Shown: piece by piece, positions 42,107-50,700 of the stretch
Numbering within the stretch: the first letter of the stretch is position 1
Layout of the letters: each line of letters opens with the position of its first letter
DNA from: Falsiroseomonas sp050563545
GTDB lineage: Bacteria; Pseudomonadota; Alphaproteobacteria; Acetobacterales; Acetobacteraceae
DNA length: 64,000 bases
Assembly (NCBI RefSeq): GCF_050563545.1
Contig: NZ_JBNXUM010000007.1
Location: 218,325 to 282,324 of the forward strand
Reading direction: 5' to 3'
Program-made: the position numbers and the translations under genes
The notes under the pieces: model-generated
Databases searched by the model: none
Seen by the model: only the letters and a program-made list of their open reading frames with translations
Told to the model about the DNA's origin: nothing

Positions 42107-44248
42107 CTAGCGTCGGTAGGCCGCGAGCAGACGCCTAGTCACGCTCTGGTTCGTCGGTCGGCGGGCAGATGGCGGCCGCTTCCGGCTAGTCCTTGATCTC
42201 GCGGCGCCCCTCTCACCGAGTAGCGCTTCGACGTCCTGTCCCGAGACCGAGCTCCGTTCCAGCAAGAGCGCGGCAATCCGTTCAATTTGCCCTTGACCAC
42301 GGTTCACAACGTCCACAGCCACCTGGTGACCCTCAGCCAGGAGTGCATTGGCGCGGGCCGCCAGCTCAGGTTGGGCGGCCAGGAGAGATGGCACGTCCTC
42401 CGGCGGGATGGGACCCATCCAAAGCGATGGCGCGGCCTGCCCGTCTGCGTCCAGACTGAAAGCAGACACGCCCATCACTGCGAGCCAGGTTGCTTGCGCG
42501 AGATCGCTGGCGACCGTCCCACCTGCGCCGGACGACGCCTGCCCCAGGACGACAGCCTCCGCCGCTCGCCCGGCTAGCCTTTCGGCAAGCCGGGTTACGA
42601 GGGTCTCACGCGTCATGTTGCGGTCGACGTCGCCCGGACCGTAACTGATCCACTCAACGCTTCCGAAGGACCCGTTCGGCGCATTCGGGGTGATTGTCAC
42701 CGATCGCAGGGCGCCCGGACGCAGGACGGAGATGGCGAGAGCGTGGCCAGCTTCGTGAATCGCAACGCGCCATAGCGTTTCCGGCGTAGTCGCTACCGCG
42801 CGGTTTGGAACTTCTTTGTCCAAGTCCCGATGCTCGAGCGGCCTGCCCTGGTGCCTTGCAGTTCGGCGCGCCGATCGGATCCACTGCTCCACATGGGCGC
42901 CGGAGTGCCCGGTCGCCCGCCTAGCCAGGTCCGACAGATCTGCATCGCGTAGATCCGCAGCTAGATGGTGCCGCATGATGCCCTCGAGGGCCTTCGCGTC
43001 CGGCAAGTCAATCGTGATGCTCCGGTCGAGCCTCCCGGGCCGCAGAATGGCTTTATCAAGCGCTTCTGGGTGATTGGTTGCCCCGATCAGGACGACACCT
43101 TCCCGGTTCTCAATGCCGTCTACCAATTCAAGGAAGGAGTTGATGACCTGGACGCCGTAGTCGCGGTTCCGATCTTCGTAGCGTGTCCGGTTACCCAGGC
43201 TGTCCATCTCGTCAACAAACAAGATGCAGGGTGCTAGCTTCCTGGCCTCCGAGAAGGTGTCCCGCATCGCCCGCAGCATATCTCCGAGGTGGCCAGTTCC
43301 GCTTGCCTGCCACGCTGCGACCGACCCGACGACCAATGGGACTGAGCACTCCTGGGCAAGCGCACGTGCGAACGTTGTCTTCCCCGTGCCCGTCGGCCCG
43401 CAGATCAGCGCGCCGCGGTCGATTGCCGACCACGAAAGCTGGCCGGATCGGTAGTCGCTCAGGTCGCGAGCGAGGGAGTGCCCCCACTCGACGGCTGCGT
43501 CCATGCCATGCAAATCGCCAAGACGAGGCGCGTCGACCGGCTTGCCCCTGCGCGCGCTGGCCAGGTCGACGGTTCTGCGCAGCATCTCATCCGGATCCGG
43601 CTCCGGACGGACGGATAGCAGCAGATCGCCTGGCATTACGAGGCCCGCCTGCTCGTCGGTGGGCTGGAACTTCGCCTCCTTCTTGCAGTATGCCGAAACA
43701 GCCTGGCGCAGACGTTCCCCACTCAACGGCGAGATCCACACTGTTCGATCCGCGACACGGCACAGGTCCTGGGGAAGTCGCGAAGGGTCAGGGCTGAAGC
43801 CGTACACCGCCTGGCCTCGAGCGAGCGCTGCGGCAACCCTGTTCCGACCGTCTGGACCCCGGACGCGCGAGGGATACGCTGTTGAGCTCTCCAGACACCG
43901 AAACTCGACCCACCGCGCAGTCGACAGGCTTTCGTCATCGCCGTCGTTCGGCACCTCTTCCGTAGCGAGGACGAGCTCGCGCCACGCTTCGGCAACCTCG
44001 TTCACCCACTCCTCATGGGGAACTTCGACGACGATCGCCGCTGACGGCCTCGTCGCCGCCCGCGCGAGGTCCGGCTGTTTCGCCAGCGCCTGGGAGACCA
44101 TCGCCCGGGCGACGAACGGTAGCGGGCATGGTGCCACTCTGCCCAGCTTCGCGCGCTTCAGAAGATAGCGGTCGGAGACAGCCATCAGGTCTTCGGCACC
44201 GCGGACTTGCGCCCGCGGCTTCCCGTGGGGGGTCTTGGCTTGCCTCAT
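42107..44248 (-). CDS. soluble FtsH-like AAA+ metalloprotease
   Basis: A 713-residue protein with an AAA+ module (Walker A GPTGTGKT, Walker B ILFVDEMD, second region of homology ATNHPEALDKAILRPGRLDR) followed by an M41-type peptidase with the zinc helix HEAGH (AIHEAGHALAIS). That is the FtsH arrangement, a processive ATP-driven protease. Unlike FtsH, there are no N-terminal membrane segments; a ~230-residue N-terminal domain of unknown kind replaces them, so it should be cytosolic. ATG 44248 overlaps the stop of the DUF6634-like gene (ATGA), which sets the start; the frame is open to 44344. Substrates unknown; the upstream small protein is a candidate adaptor. Confidence 0.88.
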   Translation of the reverse strand: MRQAKTPHGKPRAQVRGAEDLMAVSDRYLLKRAKLGRVAPCPLPFVARAMVSQALAKQPDLARAATRPSAAIVVEVPHEEWVNEVAEAWRELVLATEEVPNDGDDESLSTARWVEFRCLESSTAYPSRVRGPDGRNRVAAALARGQAVYGFSPDPSRLPQDLCRVADRTVWISPLSGERLRQAVSAYCKKEAKFQPTDEQAGLVMPGDLLLSVRPEPDPDEMLRRTVDLASARRGKPVDAPRLGDLHGMDAAVEWGHSLARDLSDYRSGQLSWSAIDRGALICGPTGTGKTTFARALAQECSVPLVVGSVAAWQASGTGHLGDMLRAMRDTFSEARKLAPCILFVDEMDSLGNRTRYEDRNRDYGVQVINSFLELVDGIENREGVVLIGATNHPEALDKAILRPGRLDRSITIDLPDAKALEGIMRHHLAADLRDADLSDLARRATGHSGAHVEQWIRSARRTARHQGRPLEHRDLDKEVPNRAVATTPETLWRVAIHEAGHALAISVLRPGALRSVTITPNAPNGSFGSVEWISYGPGDVDRNMTRETLVTRLAERLAGRAAEAVVLGQASSGAGGTVASDLAQATWLAVMGVSAFSLDADGQAAPSLWMGPIPPEDVPSLLAAQPELAARANALLAEGHQVAVDVVNRGQGQIERIAALLLERSSVSGQDVEALLGERGAARSRTSRKRPPSARRPTNQSVTRRLLAAYRR

Positions 44249-44613
44249 GACGCTGCCCCGCAATGCAGCCGCCGGAGGGGCGAGACCACGCCTCGGTTTA
44301 CATGAGCACCAAGTCGGTAGTACCGGCTCTCGGTGCGCGCCCACCCTTCCGAGGGTCGGATCAGCCAGAGCCGAGAGGTCGTAACGCCCGGCCCCGACAT
44401 AAGCGGGTGCCCAAGGACGTCACCGCTGAGACACAGCATGTCGCGGCGGGCAATCGCCCAGTTCACCAGAAGCGGAGCATCGGCGAGTTCGGCCGCACTG
44501 GGCCCCTCCCCCGACTGAATGCGCACTAGGTCGTCGGCGAGCCTTCGTAACTGCCGGACCGTCTCGCTGGCATGCTCAAGGTTACGGCCCTTGCGGCCGA
44601 ACGGGATCGTCAT
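44245..44613 (-). CDS. DUF6634-like small protein, partner of the FtsH-like protease
   Basis: A 122-residue protein. LRRLADDLVRIQSG ... LADAPLLVNWAIARRDMLCLSGDVLGHPLMSGPGVTTSRLWLIRPSEGWARTESRYYRLG matches my memory of DUF6634 in its helix, conserved APLL.NW, GHP, TS and SR.YRLG elements. The start is ATG 44613 (MTIPFGRKG); 20 upstream codons are open but unlikely. Its stop overlaps the start of the FtsH-like gene, so they are made together. An adaptor or regulator of the protease is the simplest inference; function is not known. Confidence 0.75.
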   Translation of the reverse strand: MTIPFGRKGRNLEHASETVRQLRRLADDLVRIQSGEGPSAAELADAPLLVNWAIARRDMLCLSGDVLGHPLMSGPGVTTSRLWLIRPSEGWARTESRYYRLGAHVNRGVVSPLRRLHCGAAS

Positions 44614-44831
44614 GTGGTTGCTCTCTGCCTGGATATGCGCGGATCGCCGTTCTGGACGGCTCGCCGACGGCATGATCGGAGCAGGCAGCGCCTACGCGCC
44701 GATCAGACCTCGTCGGCGAAGGTGCCTATTCGCCGCGTGGTGGCAGAGCACAGCTGCGGCGCTCGTCCCCGAGGGATCTCCCACCGAGGCGTCGAGAACG
44801 CGATGTTCATCGAGGACCGCAACATACGGCA

Positions 44832-44861
44832 ACATGACAGCAGTTCGGCGCGGAGAGTCAA
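44832..44861 (-). promoter_or_regulatory. candidate promoter of the DUF6634/FtsH-like operon
   Basis: On the minus strand TTGACT (44861-44856) and TCATGT (44837-44832) are 18 bp apart. The -35 box is a close match, the -10 weak. A transcript from here would have a ~210-base leader before ATG 44613. Confidence 0.4.
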
Positions 44862-44913
44862 CGAATAAATCTGATAACCTGCTGTTTTTAATGGTGAATC
44901 CGCAGGGGCCTTG

Positions 44914-44959
44914 GTGCGCCGGTGCGCCGACTCCTGCGTATCGGCGCACCGGCGCATCG
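44914..44959. repeat. 18-bp inverted repeat with internal direct repeat
   Basis: Arms GGTGCGCCGGTGCGCCGA (44914-44931) and TCGGCGCACCGGCGCATC (44942-44959) differ at one base and are separated by ten bases. Each arm contains two tandem copies of a TGCGCCG unit, so four half-sites are arrayed. It lies between the stop of the HTH-Dam gene and the promoter of the DUF6634-like operon. It may be a transcriptional hairpin or a multi-site operator, possibly for the neighbouring HTH protein. Confidence 0.6.
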
Positions 44960-44980
44960 CGCATCGCAAGCGAACTTCAC

Positions 44981-45988
44981 TCAGGCGGCGCTTGCGCTCC
45001 GATGTGCTAGGCTGGGTCCGAGCAGACGGGCCAGCCTCGTGCGGGCGACGCGATGGGTGGCCAATACGCAGAACGCGTCGGGCCACTCCTCCGAGATTGC
45101 CAACACTTCCTCTTCGCTGGCGCCCCAGACAGCGATGGCGCTCGGAAAGGGCGCCGTTCCGTCGCCGTCCCCGAAGCGCAGGCGGCCACGCAAGAACCAG
45201 GTGTCGGCATGCCCGGCCACGTCATCGTGCCACCAACGCGTGTCGACGCGCGCAGGGATGAGACCAACGACGACCAGCGCGTTGCTAGATGCGACTTCTT
45301 CGCGAGCCTTCCGCACCCAGAGGTCCATGCTCGAGCCGTAAGGCGGGTTCATAAAGGCGCTTCCCGTCCAAGGCTGAGCCAGACCGTCATCCACCTTGGT
45401 GTAATGGCGCGAGGCAGGCACGCGAGAGTACTCTGCGCCTGGCGAGCACGGGTCTAGGTCGAACGAACGTCCCAGAGCTAGCGTCAGCCGGTCCAGAAAC
45501 TCGGGCGGCGTCGGCCAATCATCCTTCGCCGACGACGTCGCTGCCGAGCCGTAAAAGGTCGGGCGCGCGTCAACTGGCAAAAGCGTCAGTCGCGCGTGGA
45601 GAGCACGGCCGACCGCTTCGAGCTCGTTCAGCTGGCCGAGGTTACCTCTCTCGACCTTGCGAACGGTGTCGACATTCACCTTGGCAATGCGCGCCAGTTC
45701 GTCCACGGACATCCCCCGCCGTTGGCGCTGAGCGCCAATACGCGAGCCGATATCGCCACCTGGCGGGAGTGAGCGAGCGTCCAGCTTTATCGCCACCGCC
45801 TCTGCAAGCCGGATGTATGCTGAACTGGAGCCTCTGCCTGCCTCGGCCTGGCGAGCGGCGTTGCCGCTGCAGCCGCCGAGTTCGGCGAGAGCCACGAGAG
45901 ATAGCCCCCTTGCCTTCCGCATTTTCTGCAGCTGGCGAGCAAGGAGCGAGGTGGTGCGAATTGCGGCCATCGATTCCCACATCGTCAT
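44981..45988 (-). CDS. double-HTH protein fused to phage-type Dam adenine methyltransferase
   Basis: A 335-residue protein. The first ~130 residues contain two XRE-type helix-turn-helix domains in tandem (KMRKARGLSLVALAELGG, then RQRRGMSVDELARIAKVNVDTVRKVERG). The C-terminal ~185 residues are a phage-type DNA N6-adenine methyltransferase: DWPTPPEFLDRL, FDLDPCSPG, FMNPPYG with the catalytic NPPY, and later WFLRGRLRFGDG. It should bind a specific sequence and methylate adenine, so it could both regulate and modify. Starts at 45982 and 45970 are also possible and no ribosome binding site decides. Orphan: no matching restriction enzyme adjacent. Confidence 0.85.
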   Translation of the reverse strand: MTMWESMAAIRTTSLLARQLQKMRKARGLSLVALAELGGCSGNAARQAEAGRGSSSAYIRLAEAVAIKLDARSLPPGGDIGSRIGAQRQRRGMSVDELARIAKVNVDTVRKVERGNLGQLNELEAVGRALHARLTLLPVDARPTFYGSAATSSAKDDWPTPPEFLDRLTLALGRSFDLDPCSPGAEYSRVPASRHYTKVDDGLAQPWTGSAFMNPPYGSSMDLWVRKAREEVASSNALVVVGLIPARVDTRWWHDDVAGHADTWFLRGRLRFGDGDGTAPFPSAIAVWGASEEEVLAISEEWPDAFCVLATHRVARTRLARLLGPSLAHRSASAA

Positions 45989-46292
45989 CTGAGCCACCAA
46001 CAGACCCCTGGGCAGGTTGGCGGACGCGTTGCGACGTCGCGCGCCTCCGGCCAAAAGAGCCGAAGGCGCGCGCTATCGTCCCGAGGCGACCTGGATACCT
46101 CGGAGCGTACTCTTATTTCAGGTTGGTGGGGTCATGCGGCCGACCCTCGACGCCACGCGTACCTTTCGGCACGTCGTCATATCAGGCGGAGGGTTCCAAT
46201 CGGGCGCATGTGAACTTCTATGCCGGATTCGGAAGGAAAATGCAATGCCGGAACTTGGGTCGGCCGCGCCACCTTCGGCCCGCTTTCGCAAT
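45989..46292. other. intergenic region without visible genes
   Basis: About 300 bp between the ParB-like gene and the HTH-Dam gene on the same strand. Frames here are not protein-like. A promoter for the HTH-Dam gene is expected but not identified. Confidence 0.35.
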
Positions 46293-47234
46293 TCAAGCGA
46301 GGTCAGGTAGGCGAGCACCTTCGAGTTTCGGAAACGGCTCGGCGCTCTTGCCGGTAGCGTGCCATCGGAAGTCGCGCATGGAGACGGTCTCTTCAGCCTG
46401 CCAAAGGTTCCACGACTTGATCATCAGGGCGAACCGCTCCAGGAGGCCTTCACGGGTCCCGATTGGGGCCTCCACACCGCGCATCAGCCGCTCCCTGAGT
46501 TGGTAGGCGGGGTTGTCGCGCGACGCCTCCAGGCCTGTTGCGAGCGTATAGAGCCACTCCTGCAGGCGCGCGCGCCCCGGCGAGCGGGAGGCGAGATACG
46601 CAGTCGCGTACAGGGGGGTGCTGCGGACGGATTTCGGGAAGCTATAGCCTTGGACCATGGCGATGGCGTCGCCGATGTCCTTCAGGCGATCGAAGGCCCT
46701 TGCCACTTCGTCGTTGGACACGAATTCGCGGATCGAATCAGGCAGGCCACGCTTGTAAAGGATCAGCAGCCGGACCGCTGATGCGACCTGGCTCCCGTAG
46801 GACGCCCCCTTGATGGTGAGGACATCGCCGGCAGTGCGGCTCGCACCGGTGTCCGTCTTACTGAACACCCGCCGCGGAATGCCGAAGCGGACATCCATAT
46901 CGACGACGGCGTCAGACTCAACCACGGCGAAGAGCCGATGCTGGCCGTTGTTGAGGATGCCCTCAGCCGAGATGATTATGGGTTCGCCGGTATTCTCGAA
47001 ATCACCCGAGCGCATTTGCCGAGCGAGCGTTTCAAGCTTCCGCCGATTGATCTTGCGATTGGCCGTGTTGAACTCGAGGACCTTCTCGGCAAATGGCTTA
47101 TCAAACACCAGCGTTTTGGTGCCGTAGTGCTCACGCACAAGGCGTTCGAACTCACCCGGCGTGACCCGCTTCGCATGCGGGTTGCGTTCCCTCTCGGCAG
47201 CGCTCTGCTGATCTGTGCGTCGCTTATCAGCCAT
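46293..47234 (-). CDS. ParB/Srx-like phage-type protein
   Basis: A 313-residue protein. LETLARQMRSGDFENTGEPIIISAEGILNNGQHRLFAVVESDAVVDMDVRFGI has the ParB/sulfiredoxin-like core with the NGQHRL motif found in many phage and plasmid proteins; the following FSKTDTGASRTAGDVLTI is also family-typical. Members bind or hydrolyse nucleotides and some act as nucleases or CTPase-type switches. Start ATG 47234 (MADKRRTDQ) is preferred over 47261. There is no ParA nearby, so it is unlikely to be a partition protein. Confidence 0.78.
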   Translation of the reverse strand: MADKRRTDQQSAAERERNPHAKRVTPGEFERLVREHYGTKTLVFDKPFAEKVLEFNTANRKINRRKLETLARQMRSGDFENTGEPIIISAEGILNNGQHRLFAVVESDAVVDMDVRFGIPRRVFSKTDTGASRTAGDVLTIKGASYGSQVASAVRLLILYKRGLPDSIREFVSNDEVARAFDRLKDIGDAIAMVQGYSFPKSVRSTPLYATAYLASRSPGRARLQEWLYTLATGLEASRDNPAYQLRERLMRGVEAPIGTREGLLERFALMIKSWNLWQAEETVSMRDFRWHATGKSAEPFPKLEGARLPDLA

Positions 47235-47757
47235 CGATCTCGTTCCGTGTGGCCGCGCCAAACATTGTCGCGGCAGGGATTAGTTTTCACACAAGGCCGT
47301 TCATATGGCGCTTATCGCGGACTTTTGTGAAGCGGCCTGCGGATTGCCGCAGCGGGTGGAACCATCCCGGGCCAATTGAAGGCCACGCAAATGACGCCTT
47401 CACGATGACATCCAGATCGCCGACAGGACGGACTTTGGAGCTTCGCCCGCTGTGGTTCCAGGATCGGGGACAGGTGCTCGGCAATCATCTCGCGTCCCGG
47501 GGTCGCGAGTCCAACGAAGCAGGGTTCCGCGCCGGGAAGTTGCGCCTACCCAACTGGCTCTGTTGGGCGCGGCTCTTCTAACTGCTGGACCAGCTTCGAT
47601 TCGCTTGGCTACGAGCAATGTGGGGCCGCATCATGCCGATTGGTCAGGATGGCGGCATTCCAAGCCCCATAAGTCGGACCGGTAAGCATCGCGGCGTAGA
47701 GCAGAAGGCGTCGAGGCCATTGGATCGCCCGGCGGCCGCGGAACTGGGTGTGTTGGA
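47235..47757. promoter_or_regulatory. divergent intergenic region
   Basis: About 520 bp between the ParB-like gene and the 1385-residue protein gene, transcribed away from each other. It should hold both promoters; none is clear by eye. A short hairpin (CTCGCG/CGCGAG at 47489-47509) is present. Frames here are not protein-like. Confidence 0.35.
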
Positions 47758-50700
47758 ATGTCTATCCAGAACCAGCAGTTGGCACCGCCAGCGAACTGGC
47801 AGGACTTCGAGAAGCTCTGCCACGACCTCTACCAGGAGATCTGGGGCGACCCGCAGGCCGTGCGGCACGGCCGCACCGGGCAGCCGCAGGCAGGTGTGGA
47901 CATCTACGGTCACGACAAGAAGGGGCGCTTCACCGGCGTCCAGTGCAAGGGGAAGGACGGTGGGCTTGGGGCAGAACTGACCGAAAAGGAACTCAGGGAC
48001 GAGGTCGAGAAGGCGAAGACGTTCAGGCCGCTGCTGGACGTGTTCATCCTCGCCACCTCAGCCCCGCCGGACATCAAGATTCAGCAGGTCGCCCGCGACA
48101 TAGACGACGCGCACAAGACCATCGGCATATTCCGTGTCCACGTAATCGCGTGGGACACACTCCAACTCCTCCTGCAGAAGCACCCCGAAGTGGCCGAAAG
48201 GCAACTCGGGCAAGTAAGCACTGCGAAGATCCTCAACAGGATCGATGTCTCGGACGCACGCGGCGAGGAACGCCACGAGGAACGCCACGCCGAGATGATG
48301 CTTGCCATCCAGAAGGTGCAGAGCATCGCTGTCGCTGCCCTCCCCCGACCGGGAACTGATCAGGGTGGAGACCCAGCCGAGGAATCACTCCGGACCAGGA
48401 TCAAGGACGCCGCCGAACTCGGGAATGAGGGCAATGCACGTGCGGCCCTCGTCCTGCTGAACTCGATACGGCAAGCCGAGTGGGGGACGGCGTCACCAAG
48501 ATCACGGCATCGGATCCTCAACGCGCTCGGGTTTGTCCATCTTGCTTTGGGCTCCAGACCACTGGCTGTCCAACATCTGCGGGAAGCCAGCGCCGCTGAT
48601 CCCGGGAGGCCCTGGTCGATTGCGGCTTTCGCCTTCGCGGAGATGCTGGAGGATTCGAACGAAGCGGCCTTCGCACATGCCAAGGACGCGCTGAGCGCCG
48701 ATCCAACACTTGAAAACGCGGCAGTGACCCTCGTCCATGCGGCGCCGGATGACCTTCCCCTGCCAGACCTGCTCTCGACCATACCGGAGGCTCTCCGAGA
48801 AAAGCCGCAGGTGCTGCTCGCGCTTGTTGATGCAGCCCGCGACAGGAATGACTGGGACGAGGCACTCCGGCTCGCCGAGAACGCCTACGCACGCGATCCG
48901 GACGACTGGCGCAGTCAGGGTTCGCTCGCGTCGGAATTGCTTCGTCCGGTTCTCGCCATCCGAGAGATCGCTGTGACCAAGGCGGTCCCTCACGACCTCG
49001 CCGGGCGCTTCCGGCGGGGCCTGGACCTTGCCCGGCAAGCCTGGAACACGGTGGCGACGAACGACTACGGCGCGCGGATGCCGGAACTGGCGCTGAACCT
49101 CTCGGGAGCCCTGATGGTCCAGGGCGACGAGGATGCTGCCCGGGACGTGCTCCACGAGGCGCTGCGCCTGACCCCGGACAATGCCGAGATTCATAACCGC
49201 CTCAGCATGATCCTTTCCGGCAGAGGGAAGTTGGCTGACGCACTGAGCCACCTCGAAAGTGTCCCCGAAGACAAGCGCGAGGAAAGCTTCGACGTCATTC
49301 GCCTTCACCTCCTGCTCGGGATGCGGCGGTATGTCGAGGCTCGGGAAGCGGCATCGAGGCTCGCGTCCGAGCTCCCGCCGGGCGAAGATCGAGACGCCGC
49401 TGCGGGTGTCGCTCTCGAGGCGGAAATCGCACTTGGAGCAGGCAGCGAGACCGTGGTTGCTGCGCTCGATGCCTTCCCCGACGCAATGCCGGTCAGATCG
49501 GCCGCGCTTCGCTTCCGTGATTTGCCAGCAGACTTGGCAGAGCGCCTTCGGCTCGACGCCGAGCGGGGGCTGACGCGAGCGACCAGTGCAAGGGACATCT
49601 TCGCTGCTGCGGAGGTCTTCCGCGCGACCGGGCAGCCCGCACGAGCGGCTGAAATCCTGGCACCGTTCACGGTTCCAGATCGCGACACCCACGCCCTGAG
49701 GACTAGGCTCGAATGCCTCATAGAGGCAGACAGTCGGCGGGAGGCTCGTGAGCTCTTCGAGAGCCTGTCCCCGTCACTGCACAACCTGCGTCGGTACGTG
49801 GATTTCGGGGTCAAGATCTATGACATGGTCGGCCTTTTGACGAAGGCCCGCCGACTGCTTCAGGCATATCTGGAGAAGACTCCCGACGACCTCCGTGCGC
49901 GCATTGTCTGGTTCGGACTCTGCGAGCGCACCGCGGCCATGAGCAAGGCGCTGGATTGGCTGCGATCCGTGCCCAGCGCAATCACGGGTGACGCCGATGA
50001 CCTGATTGTCTTGGCGAGGCTGATTGACCGCCACCTTGCTGATCTGAAGTGCCTGACCCTGGGATATCGCGCCCTGCGGCAGGGCTTCGATGACCCGCAG
50101 ATCCATCTCTCGTACGCATTCGGGCTGTTCCTCATGGGGCGGGCCACAAAGACAGCCAAACTCGAGCCAGAAACGGCGGGTCCGGACACTGCGGTGGTGC
50201 TGGCCGAGTGCGACGGTCCTGCCCGCATCGTCCGGGTCATCGAGACGGAACTGGGCCCGCGGATCGAGCGCAACGAGGTGCCGCCGTCCGATGCCTTGGC
50301 GTCAAGACTTACCGGTCTGCGCGTCGGGGACGAGGTCACCATCGCAAGCTACCCGCACGGCGATGTCCGCTATCGGATCGAGTCCATCCGGAGCAAGTAC
50401 CTGCACGCCCACTTCGATGTGCTTGAGCATTTCCGGGAGCGTTTCCCCGAGGCTGCGGGCTTTGGCACGGTGGAGATCGGCGACGACACGGACCAGAACA
50501 GGTTCGACGCGGTGTTCCGAATGGCCCGCGAGCGGGCCGAACGACTTCGCGAGATCGAGGCGGCCTACAAGGCTGGCCGGATATCAATGGCACACCTCGC
50601 TCTCGCATGCGGGTGCTCCGCCCTCGACGTCTGGGACGACTATCGCTGGCGCAAGGATCCTACCGTCCTGGCCGCCGTGGGGTCGGAGCCGGAGCGGGCC

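Larger units (their letters stand above)
44614..44980. other. intergenic region with promoter and large inverted repeat
   Basis: About 365 bp between the HTH-Dam gene and the DUF6634-like gene. It holds the inverted repeat at 44914-44959 and a promoter candidate at 44832-44861, both described separately. No protein-like frame. Confidence 0.45.

Noticed and set aside
48502..49692. Long minus-strand open frame (396 codons) inside the Mrr-TPR gene
   Set aside because: Antisense shadow of a high-GC gene; arginine/histidine-rich composition and no family motifs.
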